A DNA stretch of 64,000 nucleotides from Terebella lapidaria (GCA_949152475.1 OX424564.1:8494001-8558000); one strand, 5' to 3'; positions 43,065-54,059 are shown, counted from the stretch's first letter. Notes: generated from the letters alone by a model not told the origin. Made by a program: numbers and translations.

Positions 43065-45635
43065 CGTCCGCTCATGCGGATGCATCTGCGGTATCCATCT
43101 ATCACACCAGGGATTGATTTTTCGTTCTGTAGGAATCCGCATGACTTTCCTCTGTGAGTGGCTACATTGTGGCTCTCTCTGGAGTTGAGGTCTGCGGATA
43201 TCTTTACGTCGTAACGCCGCCGTTCCGCATCCGCCCTCTCGTAGTTTCTAGCGCTAGGGACGTGCGGCAAGTTTATCCGCATCATGTGGACTGCTGTCCG
43301 GCGTAGTTAACTCAACGCCTACGCTGGCCGGGCCACTTTTGTGGATTAGCCGGACGTCCCTTGGCCCCGGGACAACCTCTTATATGGCCAGACTGAGGTT
43401 GGGATTTACGTCCGCTATGGGGGAAGCGCCTTCCCACGGAATCGGGGAACTGGCAAATGGACACAGGGAAGGTATCCGGATGTGAGGACTGATGTCCGCG
43501 GTTCGTCCGCGTGACTCGTCCGGCGCTCTGGACGCTTCCAGATTTTGGTGCTTTATCAACTGTGAGTCACTACTGTAAGGTTGTTTATAGTAGATTAAGG
43601 TTTCTAACAGCAGGAAAGCATTTAACCATTATTTTTAATGGACCAGCTGTTAAGGACGCACGTGCGGACCAGCCGCGGCAGCGGGTAACGCTCATTTTCG
43701 TCCGGATCGCACCTTACAAAACGCGGTCCGGCCAGAATGACCGGAACCCCAGCCTCCTTCTAAGAAGGGGGTCGTATTCTACATGCACAGCATACTTTGT
43801 GGTTTCTAATCCCTATCATTACCATAGGATAAGGTCAATATGCCATGATATGGTGATTGTCTGGATCTGGACTCCGTCCGTGGGCAGTTCCGGACGCGCG
43901 CCGGCTATTGACTTCATCATGTTTGGGATTCTCTAGATTGGGCGCCGGCATGAAGGGTTCGCCCCCTAACCATTGAAGTTATGGACCTGCCGGCACCGCG
44001 TCTAAATCTATTGGATCCGCGCTCCGGTGGTCATTGTATGGGCTCTGGGCTTGACCGCGGCATTGCTCCGTGGCCTTATTTTACGTGGGGGTTGCTAGTG
44101 GGCGCGTCGTGAACGCCCACAGGGCGCTCAATTGTCTTTAGGGCTACCATGGGCATGCTCGATCGCCTTGTAAGCGTACCAGCGGCTATGGGGAATGTTT
44201 ATATTTATTCATCCATCTCACGTTATTAGTTACTGAGTGGATTATATAAACCACAAGTATGTGGTATATCTCTGGAGAATTCTGTTCTTGCTCGATTAAT
44301 AACACAATTGAGACAAGTTTGTGAAATTTCCTTTCTGGTGCAATAGAGGGTTAGAAATCAGGTGATTTCCGCTCTCGAAAGAGGGGTGTAAGGAATTGTG
44401 ATGTGATGTGATATCCGAAAAGACTGGAGAACGGCAATTTATTGTTGTTTTCGTCTGACATATTCGTAACAACCACAAGTTAGTGGTTACTGCCAATTTA
44501 AGCACAATTTCTAACTTGCTGGGAGCGATAATTTCTCGTCATTTACCGCCAGTGCGGCAGCTATAGCTAATGACAGATGTTGTCGCTTGTATGTTATTAG
44601 CAAGGTCCCCCGGGATAGAAATTTTTATTTTCTACCCATATCCACGGTTTGATTTGGAGTCACCGGAGGGAAATGACTGCCCTCGCATAAGTTTTATAGT
44701 GTTTGTATTTTGGTCCGGGCAGTGTGTCATTATGACCGGGGACAGAAGTTTACAGGGACGCCGCGTGCACTGCTGCGCGGGTAGAATGGCTGTCAACATT
44801 TGTCGCATATATATACGTATGTGAAATGTAGTACCCGGATTTTTATTAATCTCCAGATGTTGGCGCATTTATATTGTGCCACTCGCATTTCGTTCGCTGC
44901 TGCGGCGCCGGATCCCGAGGGGTCTGGCGTGGCCGGCGGTTGGGGTGCGAGTGTTTTGCTAGTTGTGTATTCCCCGTGCGGGCCGTGTCCGGGGATGTGT
45001 GGGTGTTCGGGCATCTACATGTATTTGTGGATGTCCGTCCGTCCATGCGTCTCCGCACTGGCCTGCCCAGGTTGTAGTATGCAGATACTGGCAGTCAACG
45101 CAGCAAGCCGCATTGGCTTTGATAGCTGTCCGAGTCAGCTGTCCGCGGGTACATTTATGTTCGGCGGACTTGCTGGAGCTGCTTCCTGCGGCTCCGCCCT
45201 GCCTCGGACCTCTCCGCGGGTCTGAGGAGCTTTGTAGAGGTACTACTACTTTTTAGCACTCGGTGTGTCGTTTTACAAAATTTCTAAATTTAAAGGTTAA
45301 CCTTAAAGATATTCCAAAGACTCGACACACCATCCCTTTCGGCAGATGACCTTCCAAGGTCATCATCCTTTTTGGACTACCTCGGTCAAAATTTTAGCTC
45401 GTTTATTAGGGTTTATTCAAAATTGTAGAGCGCGTTATAGCTTACTCCATAAGTCCGGGGGTCGTTCCCCATTCTTCCAAAACGGACCCTTAAGGTCTTA
45501 GCCTTTTGCGTCGTGATTTCCGGGTGCCGCTCACCTTGCTTCCTTCTGGTTCCGGCATGCGATGCCCACGTCGTGTTTTGCAGTTTTGGGCGCAGTTGAA
45601 GTATGTTGGGGACCAACATTGTAAGAAGGGGGTAA
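43065..45635 (+). other. Long region between integrase and 3' LTR of Gypsy element 1
   Basis: About 2.6 kb, G/C-rich at first with many tccgga motifs, then mixed. No envelope, dUTPase or other known domain was recognised. The longest open frame (44800-45225) is Cys/Gly-rich with no signature. It ends in the polypurine tract aagaagggggtaa (about 45622-45635). Confidence 0.55.
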
Positions 45636-46203
45636 TGTGGCGATTTTGCCCAAAGTTCGTGGCAGGTGTCTTTGTTAAACACTCTAGTTCTATTGCCTTT
45701 GTTTTGGACGCTTCTGTTCGAAGCACGCGCTGCCTAGCAAGGCTCTCCAACTTTCTCGCTCCAGTAAGCAATAACAATGGTTTTACATAATCTAACTTCG
45801 TTTCTCGTGCTCTAGTGTATTATATATATTATGGAGGCGTTTTGTTCAGGGAAGTTGTCTCAGAGCAAGGCCAGAGAGACGACGGAGAGCTCGGCCATGA
45901 GCTCTACGTCCTCGATCCGTGGCTAAGGCCCTCACGGGCCCCTGGGGACGACTTCAATGGGGGGCCCGGGCTGGGGAAGACCTCGATGACTCGGAGGCGC
46001 ACACCCTCTGGATCACCGGTCTCTCCCTCCCGGGATGGTGCGACACAGGCTCTGGCGGACTGTCGGGCTGTCCAGGGTTCCATCCCCGAGGCGGACCGCG
46101 GCGCGCCGGCCTTACAGTTAACACCACGGTGATGATCCTGTATCTGAGTGGTGTCCGCATGTCTGGGCTCGTTGGGCGGGCTGCTACCTGGTTAACGTTC
46201 TAA
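45636..46203 (+). repeat. 3' LTR of Gypsy element 1
   Basis: Starts TGTGGCGATTTTGCCC right after the polypurine tract and follows the 5' LTR with about 28 differences in about 570 bp. At 46203 the match stops and LINE-associated sequence begins, so the two elements abut directly. Confidence 0.85.
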
Positions 46204-46206
46204 TGA

Positions 46207-46860
46207 ACCAGAAATTCTCAGGCCAGTGCTGAATTCAGTCAGCATCTGTCGGAAACAGGGAACAAAATCCTCGCCGAGGGGACTTCGCACACGTTCTGGG
46301 GAACAGGCCTTCCCCCGAGGGCCACAGCTACCAGCTCCTATGATTCCTGGCCAGGTCGAAATCGCCTCGGCCAGCTATTGATGGAGATGCGTGCCATCAA
46401 GCTGGGTAGGGATGCGCTCCATAGTCCGACGCCTGATGCTATTGTACCTGGCGAGGAGACAGAGGCACGCAGTGTTGAGTCACTTGGTCCCAGCCAGGTG
46501 TGTGTCGAAGGCCAAGCGACGGACGAGGCACCTAGCGAGGCCATTCAACTGGCGGATGACTTGCTATCCCACGCAACCAATGCAGCTATACACCGCTCGC
46601 TTTCGTCACCAGAACTATTTCAGAAGGCTGACTCCTTCCTCGAGGCATGTGAAACGCGACGCCTTTCACATACCCCTGCGAAATACACTGGTCCTGAAAA
46701 ACCGCATGCCAATGAGACAAGGTCCGTCAAGCGCAAGCCGACCAGCAGTCCGGTGGCGGTGTACGATGTTGGAGGAACCCCACGACCAGCAAAGACTCTC
46801 AAAGCGTACTTCTCTCCCTGTGGCCAGCCGGACAATACACCGCTGCAGACAGTCACCTGA
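46207..46860 (+). CDS. NADAR-domain ORF, 5'-truncated, probable LINE ORF1
   Basis: An open frame of 217 codons plus stop, entering directly from the LTR junction, so its N-terminus is missing. Residues about 7-65 match the C-terminal half of the NADAR (YbiA-like) fold: AEFSQHL, TGNKILAEGTSHTFWGTG and SWPGRNRLGQLLMEMR. E. coli YbiA has the same LLATGD...YWGDG...GKNRLGYLLMELR pattern. NADAR proteins act on ADP-ribose/riboflavin-type N-glycosidic bonds. The remaining 150 residues are low-complexity and charged, without recognised domains. The ORF stops about 250 bp before the LINE ORF2, in the same orientation, fitting an ORF1-ORF2 layout. Alternatively it could be a host NADAR gene piece that ended up here by chance. 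Domain call: high confidence; LINE membership: moderate. Confidence 0.7.
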   Translation, partial: TRNSQASAEFSQHLSETGNKILAEGTSHTFWGTGLPPRATATSSYDSWPGRNRLGQLLMEMRAIKLGRDALHSPTPDAIVPGEETEARSVESLGPSQVCVEGQATDEAPSEAIQLADDLLSHATNAAIHRSLSSPELFQKADSFLEACETRRLSHTPAKYTGPEKPHANETRSVKRKPTSSPVAVYDVGGTPRPAKTLKAYFSPCGQPDNTPLQTVT

Positions 46861-47116
46861 TACATATGGCGCTTTCAAACAGACCAAAACCCTTACGACC
46901 GTTTGTGGACATGGACAATGATTTTCTGTCTTACGTCTTTTTGGCCTTGTTATTGTCACAGCCAGACACCTTATTTAAGATGTCTGTCTCACTTCACGAA
47001 GTATAAAATACGTGATTGTCAAAACATTACTCCATTTGCTTTAGGTTCACATACGAATAAACGTAATATTACTGAACGTCAAGAAACCAAACACATACAT
47101 GTATATCACAGTCATC

Positions 47117-50100
47117 ATGGTTAGTGTACTTACCATCAATGTTCGGGGGTTAAGGCAAAGACGGAGTCGGGCTGCTATCTTTAATTCCGTTAGAAAATGT
47201 AAAGCTGATATCACTCTACTTCAGGAAACATACTTTCAGAACTCAGATAAATTGAAGTGGAGCGATGAATGGGGAGGGGAGCTTTATGCCGTTCAGGGCA
47301 CCACCCATAGTGGGGGAGTAATGATATTATTGCGTCAAGACTTTGAAGTATCTGACGTAACTGTTTTGGTAAATGAGCCGCGTATATTGGCCATTCAGTT
47401 CAATCACGAAAATGACAAATACATTGTCTGTAGCGTATACGCTCCCAACCGACACATGGAAAAAATAATTTTTTTCAGAACGATCTCCGAGAGTTTGAGT
47501 AGATATTTGAACGAGGATGAGTATTTTATTTTGGGTGGGGATTTCAATTGCACATTGATGGAAGAGGACGTTTTGTCTGGTGCAAAACACGGCGCCAGTG
47601 AGGTCACTGCTTTTAGGAATATGGTCGGATCTTTGGCATTACACAATTTATGGAGGCACCATAATAAAAAAATACGGGACTTTACATGGTCAAATAAGTC
47701 TAGAACCGCTATACGGGTGCTTGATTATGTATTCGGCAATGATTTAGTCCTAAATGTTTCGGTGTCTGCCTTTATTGTAGATGTTCCTCTAACTGATCAC
47801 CGCGGTGTACTTATTAATCTGCATTTCGATAATAAAAAACGCGGACCGGGTTATTGGAAGCATAACGATTCCCTTTTACAAGAAGAGGAATATGTTGAAC
47901 AAACTATAGCAATTATGAACAAACTTTGTCAAAAGTATGGCGCCTTGCCTGTTACTATTTTATGGGATATATGTAAATTCGAGATAAAACATTTTTCTAT
48001 ATCCTATGGCAAGTACAGAGCCAATAGAAAAAAGGATCGCACAATATATTTGGAAAAACAATTATCGAAAATATATGTTTTACTTGCGAATGATCCAACG
48101 AACGTGCCTCTGCAAAAGGATGCCATGGTCTTATCCCAAGAATTGGATACATTGGCTCTTGAACAAGAAGCCGGGGCTCAAGTGCGCTCCAAAATGACTC
48201 TTATTGAGCACGGAGAGAAAAATAAAAAGTATTTTTTGAACAATGAAAAATTTAGGGCGAAGTCAAAATATATATCTTTCCTACATAATTCAGATGGGAA
48301 AATAGTTGATACAACGGACCACATATTAGACGAAATCAAAACATTCTACTCGACTTTATATGGAAATGATAGTGACTGCAACCAAGACGGTGATTTTGAT
48401 GAATTTGTATCAGGGGTCGAGTTTCCCGAACTCACTGAAGATCAAAAATTGCTGTGTGAGGGTCCTGTCACAGAAAGTGAATGTAAACAGGCTCTTGATG
48501 GAATGAAATCGAGCTCTAGCCCGGGATCAGATGGATTAACCACATCATGGTATCGTAAATTCTGGCCGAACATAAAGGATACGTTAATTAAAACCTACAA
48601 TGAGTCCTATGGGTCTGGATTTATGTCTCTGTCCCAGAGAAAAGGGATAATTATTTTACTTCATAAAGGGAAACAATTATCCAGGAATAATCTATCAAAC
48701 TGGAGACCAATAAGCCTAACCAATACGGATTATAAAATACTGACAAAGACTTTGGGGAATAGACTAAAGAAAGTGGCAAGTGTCATTGTTAATGAGGACC
48801 AGTGTGGTTACATTAAGGGCAGACATTCGGGCATCGTTATAAGGACAATAGATGATGTAATAGAATTTACCAATGCTAAAGATATACCGGGTGCCATCAT
48901 CTCATTGGATTATTCTAAAGCTTTTGATTCTATATCTAAAGATTTCATGTTAAAAGCAATGAAATTATTCGGTTTTGGTCCGTCTTTTTTACACTGGATG
49001 AAAATTATCAATTCTGAAACTATTAGTTGTGTATCCTACAATGGATATTTATCGGAGTTTTTCCCGTTACGCTGTGGTATCAGACAGGGGTGTCCACTCT
49101 CGCCCCTGTGTTTTATCATAGCGTGTGAAGTATTATCGTGCAAAATTCGCCAATCTCCGTTAATTAAAGGTATTGAAGTTGGAAACCGTACTGGTGGAAA
49201 ACAATTTATCAAAATAGCTCAATACGCTGACGACACAACCATATTTGTGGGGGATGACGAATCGATATACAGTAGCCTGAATATTGTAAGGCGCTTTTCT
49301 AAGTTTTCCGCACTGAAGCTTAATACCAATAAGACGACAGCAATATGGGTAGGCTGCTGGAAATATAGGAGGAAAAATATAGCAAATTTGAATTGGAAAC
49401 TCTTTCCGGACAACAAAATCAAATTGTTGGGGGTATATTTTAAATCGGAATGTGTGGCACACGAAATAGCTGAAAATATCGATATAAGGTTTGAGAAGTG
49501 CGAGTCCATAATTAAATCCCTAATGGGAAGGCCTTTGTCCATTTTTGGGAAAATCACAATAGTGAAATCACTTCTAATGTCACAATTTCTATACCTTATG
49601 CAGGGAGTTACACTTCCCGCCCCGATTTTGAAGAGGATAAATAATTTCTTCTTCAGTTATATATGGTGCAATAAAAGATATCACCGGGAGGTAGATATCG
49701 TAAAGCACAACATGGAATGCTTGAAACGTAATATCATGATAAAGCCACTATCAGAAGGGGGGTTGAATATGATAGATCTATTTGATATGCAGCGAGCATT
49801 AAATATAAAATGGATATCTTTATTACAGAAACCTGGAAATGGAGCATGGCGCATCTTGCCACAATCATTTCTCAACCGCTTTGGGGAAAATCTCTTTGTA
49901 TTTAAAATGAATGTTGATATCGATCGTTTTAGGTGTCTATCTGGGTGGATGCCTCACTTTTATATAACACTTGTACGTGATTGGTTTTCTATCCAAAATT
50001 TGAATAGCACACATAATATTGAAAATAGTACACAAAGCCTGTGGAATAACAAATTTATCACATTCAAAGGGAATGTTCTCTTCTTTAGAAGATGGATAGA

Positions 50101-50257
50101 AAATGACATTTTATATGTTAGCGACATGTTATGTAGAGGATGCGTACTATCTTACGATGTCATAGCGAACAAATTAGGTGACAATGGGGTAACCTTGATG
50201 GAATATAATGTAATTGTTAATGCCATCAAACTCCATCTCAAAATCCTTCACATCTAG
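47117..50257 (+). CDS. LINE ORF2: AP endonuclease plus reverse transcriptase (L1/Tx1-like)
   Basis: Uninterrupted frame of about 1,046 codons (1,052 if an in-frame ATG at 47099 is used; the second ATG at 47117 starts MVSVLTINVRGLR just before the endonuclease core and is preferred). N-terminal APE-type endonuclease: INVRGLR, LLQET (metal-binding Glu about residue 43 from 47099), GGDFN (about 146) and TDHRG (about 232). RT: SSPGSDGL (about 473), NWRPISLTN (about 534), DYSKAFDS (about 604), GIRQGCPLSP, and the catalytic YADD (about 709). A C-terminal region with LLGVYF and FGKITIVKSLL follows. The pattern is that of L1/Tx1-clade LINEs, which nick target DNA and prime reverse transcription on it. 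The C-terminus (ending ILHI) looks short for Tx1 ORF2, and an inverted LINE piece starts right after the stop, so the 3' end of the element is probably lost. Catalytic residues appear intact. Confidence 0.9.
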   Translation: MVSVLTINVRGLRQRRSRAAIFNSVRKCKADITLLQETYFQNSDKLKWSDEWGGELYAVQGTTHSGGVMILLRQDFEVSDVTVLVNEPRILAIQFNHENDKYIVCSVYAPNRHMEKIIFFRTISESLSRYLNEDEYFILGGDFNCTLMEEDVLSGAKHGASEVTAFRNMVGSLALHNLWRHHNKKIRDFTWSNKSRTAIRVLDYVFGNDLVLNVSVSAFIVDVPLTDHRGVLINLHFDNKKRGPGYWKHNDSLLQEEEYVEQTIAIMNKLCQKYGALPVTILWDICKFEIKHFSISYGKYRANRKKDRTIYLEKQLSKIYVLLANDPTNVPLQKDAMVLSQELDTLALEQEAGAQVRSKMTLIEHGEKNKKYFLNNEKFRAKSKYISFLHNSDGKIVDTTDHILDEIKTFYSTLYGNDSDCNQDGDFDEFVSGVEFPELTEDQKLLCEGPVTESECKQALDGMKSSSSPGSDGLTTSWYRKFWPNIKDTLIKTYNESYGSGFMSLSQRKGIIILLHKGKQLSRNNLSNWRPISLTNTDYKILTKTLGNRLKKVASVIVNEDQCGYIKGRHSGIVIRTIDDVIEFTNAKDIPGAIISLDYSKAFDSISKDFMLKAMKLFGFGPSFLHWMKIINSETISCVSYNGYLSEFFPLRCGIRQGCPLSPLCFIIACEVLSCKIRQSPLIKGIEVGNRTGGKQFIKIAQYADDTTIFVGDDESIYSSLNIVRRFSKFSALKLNTNKTTAIWVGCWKYRRKNIANLNWKLFPDNKIKLLGVYFKSECVAHEIAENIDIRFEKCESIIKSLMGRPLSIFGKITIVKSLLMSQFLYLMQGVTLPAPILKRINNFFFSYIWCNKRYHREVDIVKHNMECLKRNIMIKPLSEGGLNMIDLFDMQRALNIKWISLLQKPGNGAWRILPQSFLNRFGENLFVFKMNVDIDRFRCLSGWMPHFYITLVRDWFSIQNLNSTHNIENSTQSLWNNKFITFKGNVLFFRRWIENDILYVSDMLCRGCVLSYDVIANKLGDNGVTLMEYNVIVNAIKLHLKILHI

Positions 50258-50261
50258 TTCT

Positions 50262-50548
50262 GAAAGCATAAAATTTCTTTCTTTCTTATACAAATCGCAC
50301 CTTAATAAAAAATGACATTCATCTCCAATCTCCTCTTTTTTTTTCTTTTACAAAATTGACATAATTGCCATAAATTTTCCCCTAGTATGTAACGACCCAA
50401 TTCAATTCTGAGTGGAAGAATGCCACATCTGATCTGTGCTAACATGGATCTTTCTATCCTAGATAAATTTATCTTGACATAATTTTCTAATCCCCATACA
50501 TGTTTGAATTTAACATACGACCTCAGTTTGTTTTTTTTCCCTGTACTT
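50262..50548 (-). mobile_element. LINE C-terminal fragment, opposite orientation
   Basis: Minus-strand translation gives MLAQIRCGILPLRIELGR, then CQFC and GDECHFLLRCDLYKKER, the AQ-RCGILPL and zinc-binding C-C-H-C signature at the end of many non-LTR retrotransposon ORFs. It lies tail-to-tail with the ORF2 at 47117-50257. It is from a different LINE type and is truncated on both sides. Confidence 0.6.
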
Positions 50549-51230
50549 TACATAATCGACTTTACAACAGAGAAATCAATTGTGAACATATAGGAAATGA
50601 TATATGATTAATATTGCCATGACCTTGAATTCGACCTTTGACCTTATGTCAAAGTCACGGGACGATATTTTCGTATGTAGCAGTCATGAACTAGCAATAG
50701 AAACTGGCCGCCATGGACCTGATCACATAGATACTGTAGACAGAATATGTAGCCATTGTTACAGAACCAAACAAATAAGAAAAATCAGAATACCGTTTTA
50801 TGAATCTTTGTATTAATCAAGTCGTAGCACTTACTTATCGCATATACTTGGAAAGTACAACATATTGATATGACCAAGTCTCACCAATATTATTTAATTT
50901 AAAATCGGAAACCACCATCAGAAATATTATGTTTGTATTTATATAATGCCTTTAAAACCCGCAGATCTCAGAACTTGTCATGATTGTTTGTTTCTGTTTT
51001 TTTCTCTTTGTTGTTTTTTTGTTTTTGTTTTTTTCAATGCTTTTGTGTTGTATGTGAATATTCTTTTCCACCATGTGTGAATGACCATTTATTTAAGTAT
51101 TTGCACTGTACATGGGCCGAGGGCCTAAAACACGACAGAAATAAACATTCATCATCAAACATATGACTAATATCTCGTTTCTTATCGACTTTATAGCTTG
51201 GGACCCGATTGTGAACATATAGAAAACTAG
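50549..51230 (+). mobile_element. Helentron-like satellite fragment split by a LINE end
   Basis: Satellite-unit sequence at 50549-50665 (gaccttgaattcgacctttg, then cgggac) resumes at 51159-51230 (tgactaatatctcgtttctt). The 0.5 kb between them encodes the LINE-like string SSHELAIETGRHGPDHIDTV followed by DRICSHCY, then an AT-rich 3' UTR with aataaa and a cattcatcatc tail ending at about 51158. So a 5'-truncated LINE inserted into the satellite unit. Confidence 0.5.
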
Positions 51231-51769
51231 ACGTCAAGGCCTAAACTAGACGTCAAGGCCTAAAATTTCGGGTCAAGGTCAAAGTTCATCCATAATACCC
51301 CACAGACATGTTTGTCTACGGCGACGAGTCCGAAAATAATGTACGTTTCGCTCTACGACGCACGGTTTCTGAGATATGCAGGAAGCCTCAAGGATGAATC
51401 AGCGAAAAATTATTTTGACCTCTAGGTCAGAGGTCGTTTGATGTATTATTCCCAAAATGAATAGGTTTCTTCCCTGGTGGCATATGAACCTCCATGCAGA
51501 GTTCTGCATCTATTGCCTGGATATTTTCCGAGTTATCGTCCGGAAACCAAAAACCTTGATTTCATCCTCACGGACCTCACGGACCTCACGGACCTCGGTG
51601 CCGGCTCAAAAAAATAGGGATCTTCCACATATCATTTCTGACTAGTGGTGAAAATTTGACAAGGATCCATCAAGGCAATCTAAAGTTATCGTCCGGAAAC
51701 CAAAACGGCGGAAGAAAAATTCTGCTAAAACCATAAAGGCATTTCTGCCGAAATGCCTTAATAATATAC
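51231..51769. other. Intergenic stretch, no gene seen
   Basis: Contains a doubled actagacgtcaaggcctaaa near 51225-51262 and a tripled acggacctc near 51569-51596. No gene recognised. Confidence 0.45.
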
Positions 51770-52330
51770 ACTGAATATTCTGATTACCTTGAATTTTACA
51801 TTTGACCTCATTGAAATGACCTCATGAAAATGACCTCATTTTCAAGGTCAGAGCACAAAATGGTCAATATCTCGCTTATATTCGACTTCACAGTTTGGGA
51901 ATCGATTGTGCACATATAGGAAATTATATATGATGAGTATTGTCATGACCTTGAATTTGACCTTTGACCTCATTTTCAATGTCAGAGCACAAAATGGCCA
52001 ATATCTCGCTTATTATCGACTTTGCAGCTTAGGAATCAATTTTGCATATATAGGGATGGATGTATCCCGAATATTCTGATGACCTTGGATAGAACCTTTG
52101 ATCTCATTTTTAAGGTCATAGGACAAAATTGCTAATATCTTTCTTATTACTGAATTTACATCTTAGCAATCAATTGTGAACATTAGGGGAATGATATACA
52201 TGTATGCTGGATATTCACGTGACCTTGAATTTGAACAGTGACTTTGAACAGTGAAGGTCATGAGACAAAATGGCTAATATCTAAAATATAAAACATATTG
52301 TCTGGTAACATGTCTTAGCCTTGGGTTATT
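51770..52330 (+). mobile_element. Helentron-like satellite element, 3' part
   Basis: About four diverged satellite units (gaccttgaatttgacctttg, aaaatggccaatatctcgct) and a worn 3' terminus (gtctggtaacatgtcttagc, cttgggtta). Confidence 0.65.
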
Positions 52331-52379
52331 GCCCTCGTCCCCGTTATTACCCTTGCCCCCACCATTTAAGTCCAAAATT

Positions 52380-52842
52380 TTTTCAAAGGGTGAAAAATTT
52401 GTTTGTCCAAAAATGGCCCAAAATGGATAGTAATGTGATTTGGGCCGAATTTTTTTTTTCGTCAACCCGTCGAAAATTCAAAATGGCCGCCACACACAGA
52501 CCGGTGATTCAAGGGGAACCGAACTTATACACATCACGGACGTACATGAGGAGAATCTTTTGAAACAAAAATCTCAAATCTGATCAGACAAAAATGGCCG
52601 TCAAAGTTCAAAATTGACCGTTTTTCGACGAAAACGGCCGCCATTTTGAAAACAATTTAAAAATAAAAAAAACTAAAAAATATCTCCTCGAATTATTTCA
52701 AGGTATCTTTCCCCAAATTTTTAGAAAGATTGGACCGTAAACTTTAAAGAAAAAAATGTGGACGGACGACGACGACGACGGATGGACGGACGGACGGACG
52801 CCGGATGCAACGCCATGACAATAGGTTATCGGACCATAGGTC
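52380..52842 (-). mobile_element. Helentron-like satellite element, 5' part, inverted
   Basis: Body sequence in reverse orientation (cgaaaacggccgccattttg, the gacggacggacg microsatellite) ending ataggttatcggaccatagg, the family 5' hairpin. It faces the 3' part at 51770-52330 head-on. Confidence 0.65.
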
Positions 52843-54059
52843 ACATTATTGGCTATAACTCCGGTTCTAATCAATATTAAATTTTCAACCTATTTTTGTA
52901 TTTTTCTTTGGCCAATTCCGATCGTATGGCGTACAACCGATGGCCTTAAGACCAAAACTCTCAATTATCGCCCACGGTCGAAAATTTGGGGGTCACGATT
53001 TTATGACTTGTGAGTGTTCTGAGATTCGAGACCATATTGTGAAGCCAGTTATCAATCTGTTTAAACCGTTTTCATTCATGAGATGTACCTTGATACTAGA
53101 AACGTTACGGTGAAATTGTACAGCTCAATATTGAACTACGAGGTCAAGGTCACAGAAGAGGTCAAAATCGAAAATTGCAATAACTCCGTTTATATTCATG
53201 ATCGATTCTCCATCATCTGCTATATGACCAATGATCGTACGATAAAAATTCCCCATTATCGCCCAAGGTCGAGAATGTAAGGGTCATCAGCTGAAATTAC
53301 CGATTCATAATATCACAAGTAGTAATAATTCAGAAACCACTGAAGATTCAATAGAATATTTTACGCAGTATAAATCTGGGTGAGCCTGCAAAGTTTGGAA
53401 GGTCAGTGTCAAGAATTCATACCGTGGTCGAGAATGTGGTCAAAATAGAAAAATCGCAGGAACTCTCATAAAATGCCCAAAATTGCCTCTATACAGGTGA
53501 AATTATTGTAGATAGAGCTTAGGTTTGCATTATGAACATATATAAAATCGTATATAGAACAACTAATGATGACCTTGACCTTGATCTCAGATGACTTGAG
53601 TGCTGAATGTCTGGCGTATGTGTAAATTGGCCTCTGAGGCTTAAATCATTGCACGTACAGCTTAGGATTGTTTTTAAAGCTGTAAGTATCCTATATAAAA
53701 AGATACCGTACAATCCTTTCGAGCTTTTAGGACATCCCTTGAACCTTTCGTGCTGACTGGTGACGTAAGTAGGTGCCTTTGGCCTAGGCCGACCAGGGGG
53801 ATTTTCGGCCGGATAAAAGGAGGGTCGGCTGGCCTACAGTGTGGCATATTCAATAGACCAAGGAGGCATACACATCGTCCTCAATGCCCGTATGTAATGC
53901 ATTTCATTATGTGTATATCTATATTTCAGCGTTTATAACATATTGGCTGAATGTAGGGTGAAAAAAGATGGATGTCATCTCTGACCGAATATTTTGTAAT
54001 CATATAACATTGATAGCGTCACCCTTGATAGTCTGTCCAATTGTACATGTACATGCTAG
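52843..54059. other. Degenerate long repeat, no gene seen
   Basis: Two loosely similar blocks of roughly 300 bp (52850-53060 and 53130-53330) share ataactccg, gatcgta.g and attatcgcccaaggtcg. The rest (to 54059) is unique, with no recognised gene. Confidence 0.45.

Larger units (their letters stand above)
37216..46203 (+). mobile_element. Ty3/Gypsy LTR retrotransposon 1 (broken)
   Basis: LTR element of about 9 kb. Parts in order: 5' LTR (37216-37930); primer binding site beginning tggtgccgtgaccaggat at 37932; gag (about 38041-38780) with a CCHC zinc knuckle near 38630-38680 (CYFCRKQGHFWLKC); protease near 39010-39310 (LVDSGS); reverse transcriptase about 39720-40560 (SPWASPVVMVKKKDGSWRFC, IDDVVVYG); RNase H about 40730-41060 (DTDASNFALGGVLSQ); integrase about 41770-42500 (YSDQGTQFES, SDGQVERFNRS); and a GPY/F-like tail about 42600-42800. 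The PR-RT-RH-IN order defines Ty3/Gypsy. About 2.6 kb without recognisable domains lies between integrase and the 3' LTR. It is broken, with at least half a dozen breaks. LTR divergence of about 5 percent (counted by eye) makes it older than the element at 54060. Confidence 0.9.

Noticed and set aside
44800-45225. 141-codon Cys/Gly-rich frame near the 3' end of Gypsy element 1
   Set aside because: No signal peptide, membrane segment or conserved motif consistent with an envelope or accessory gene; likely chance.
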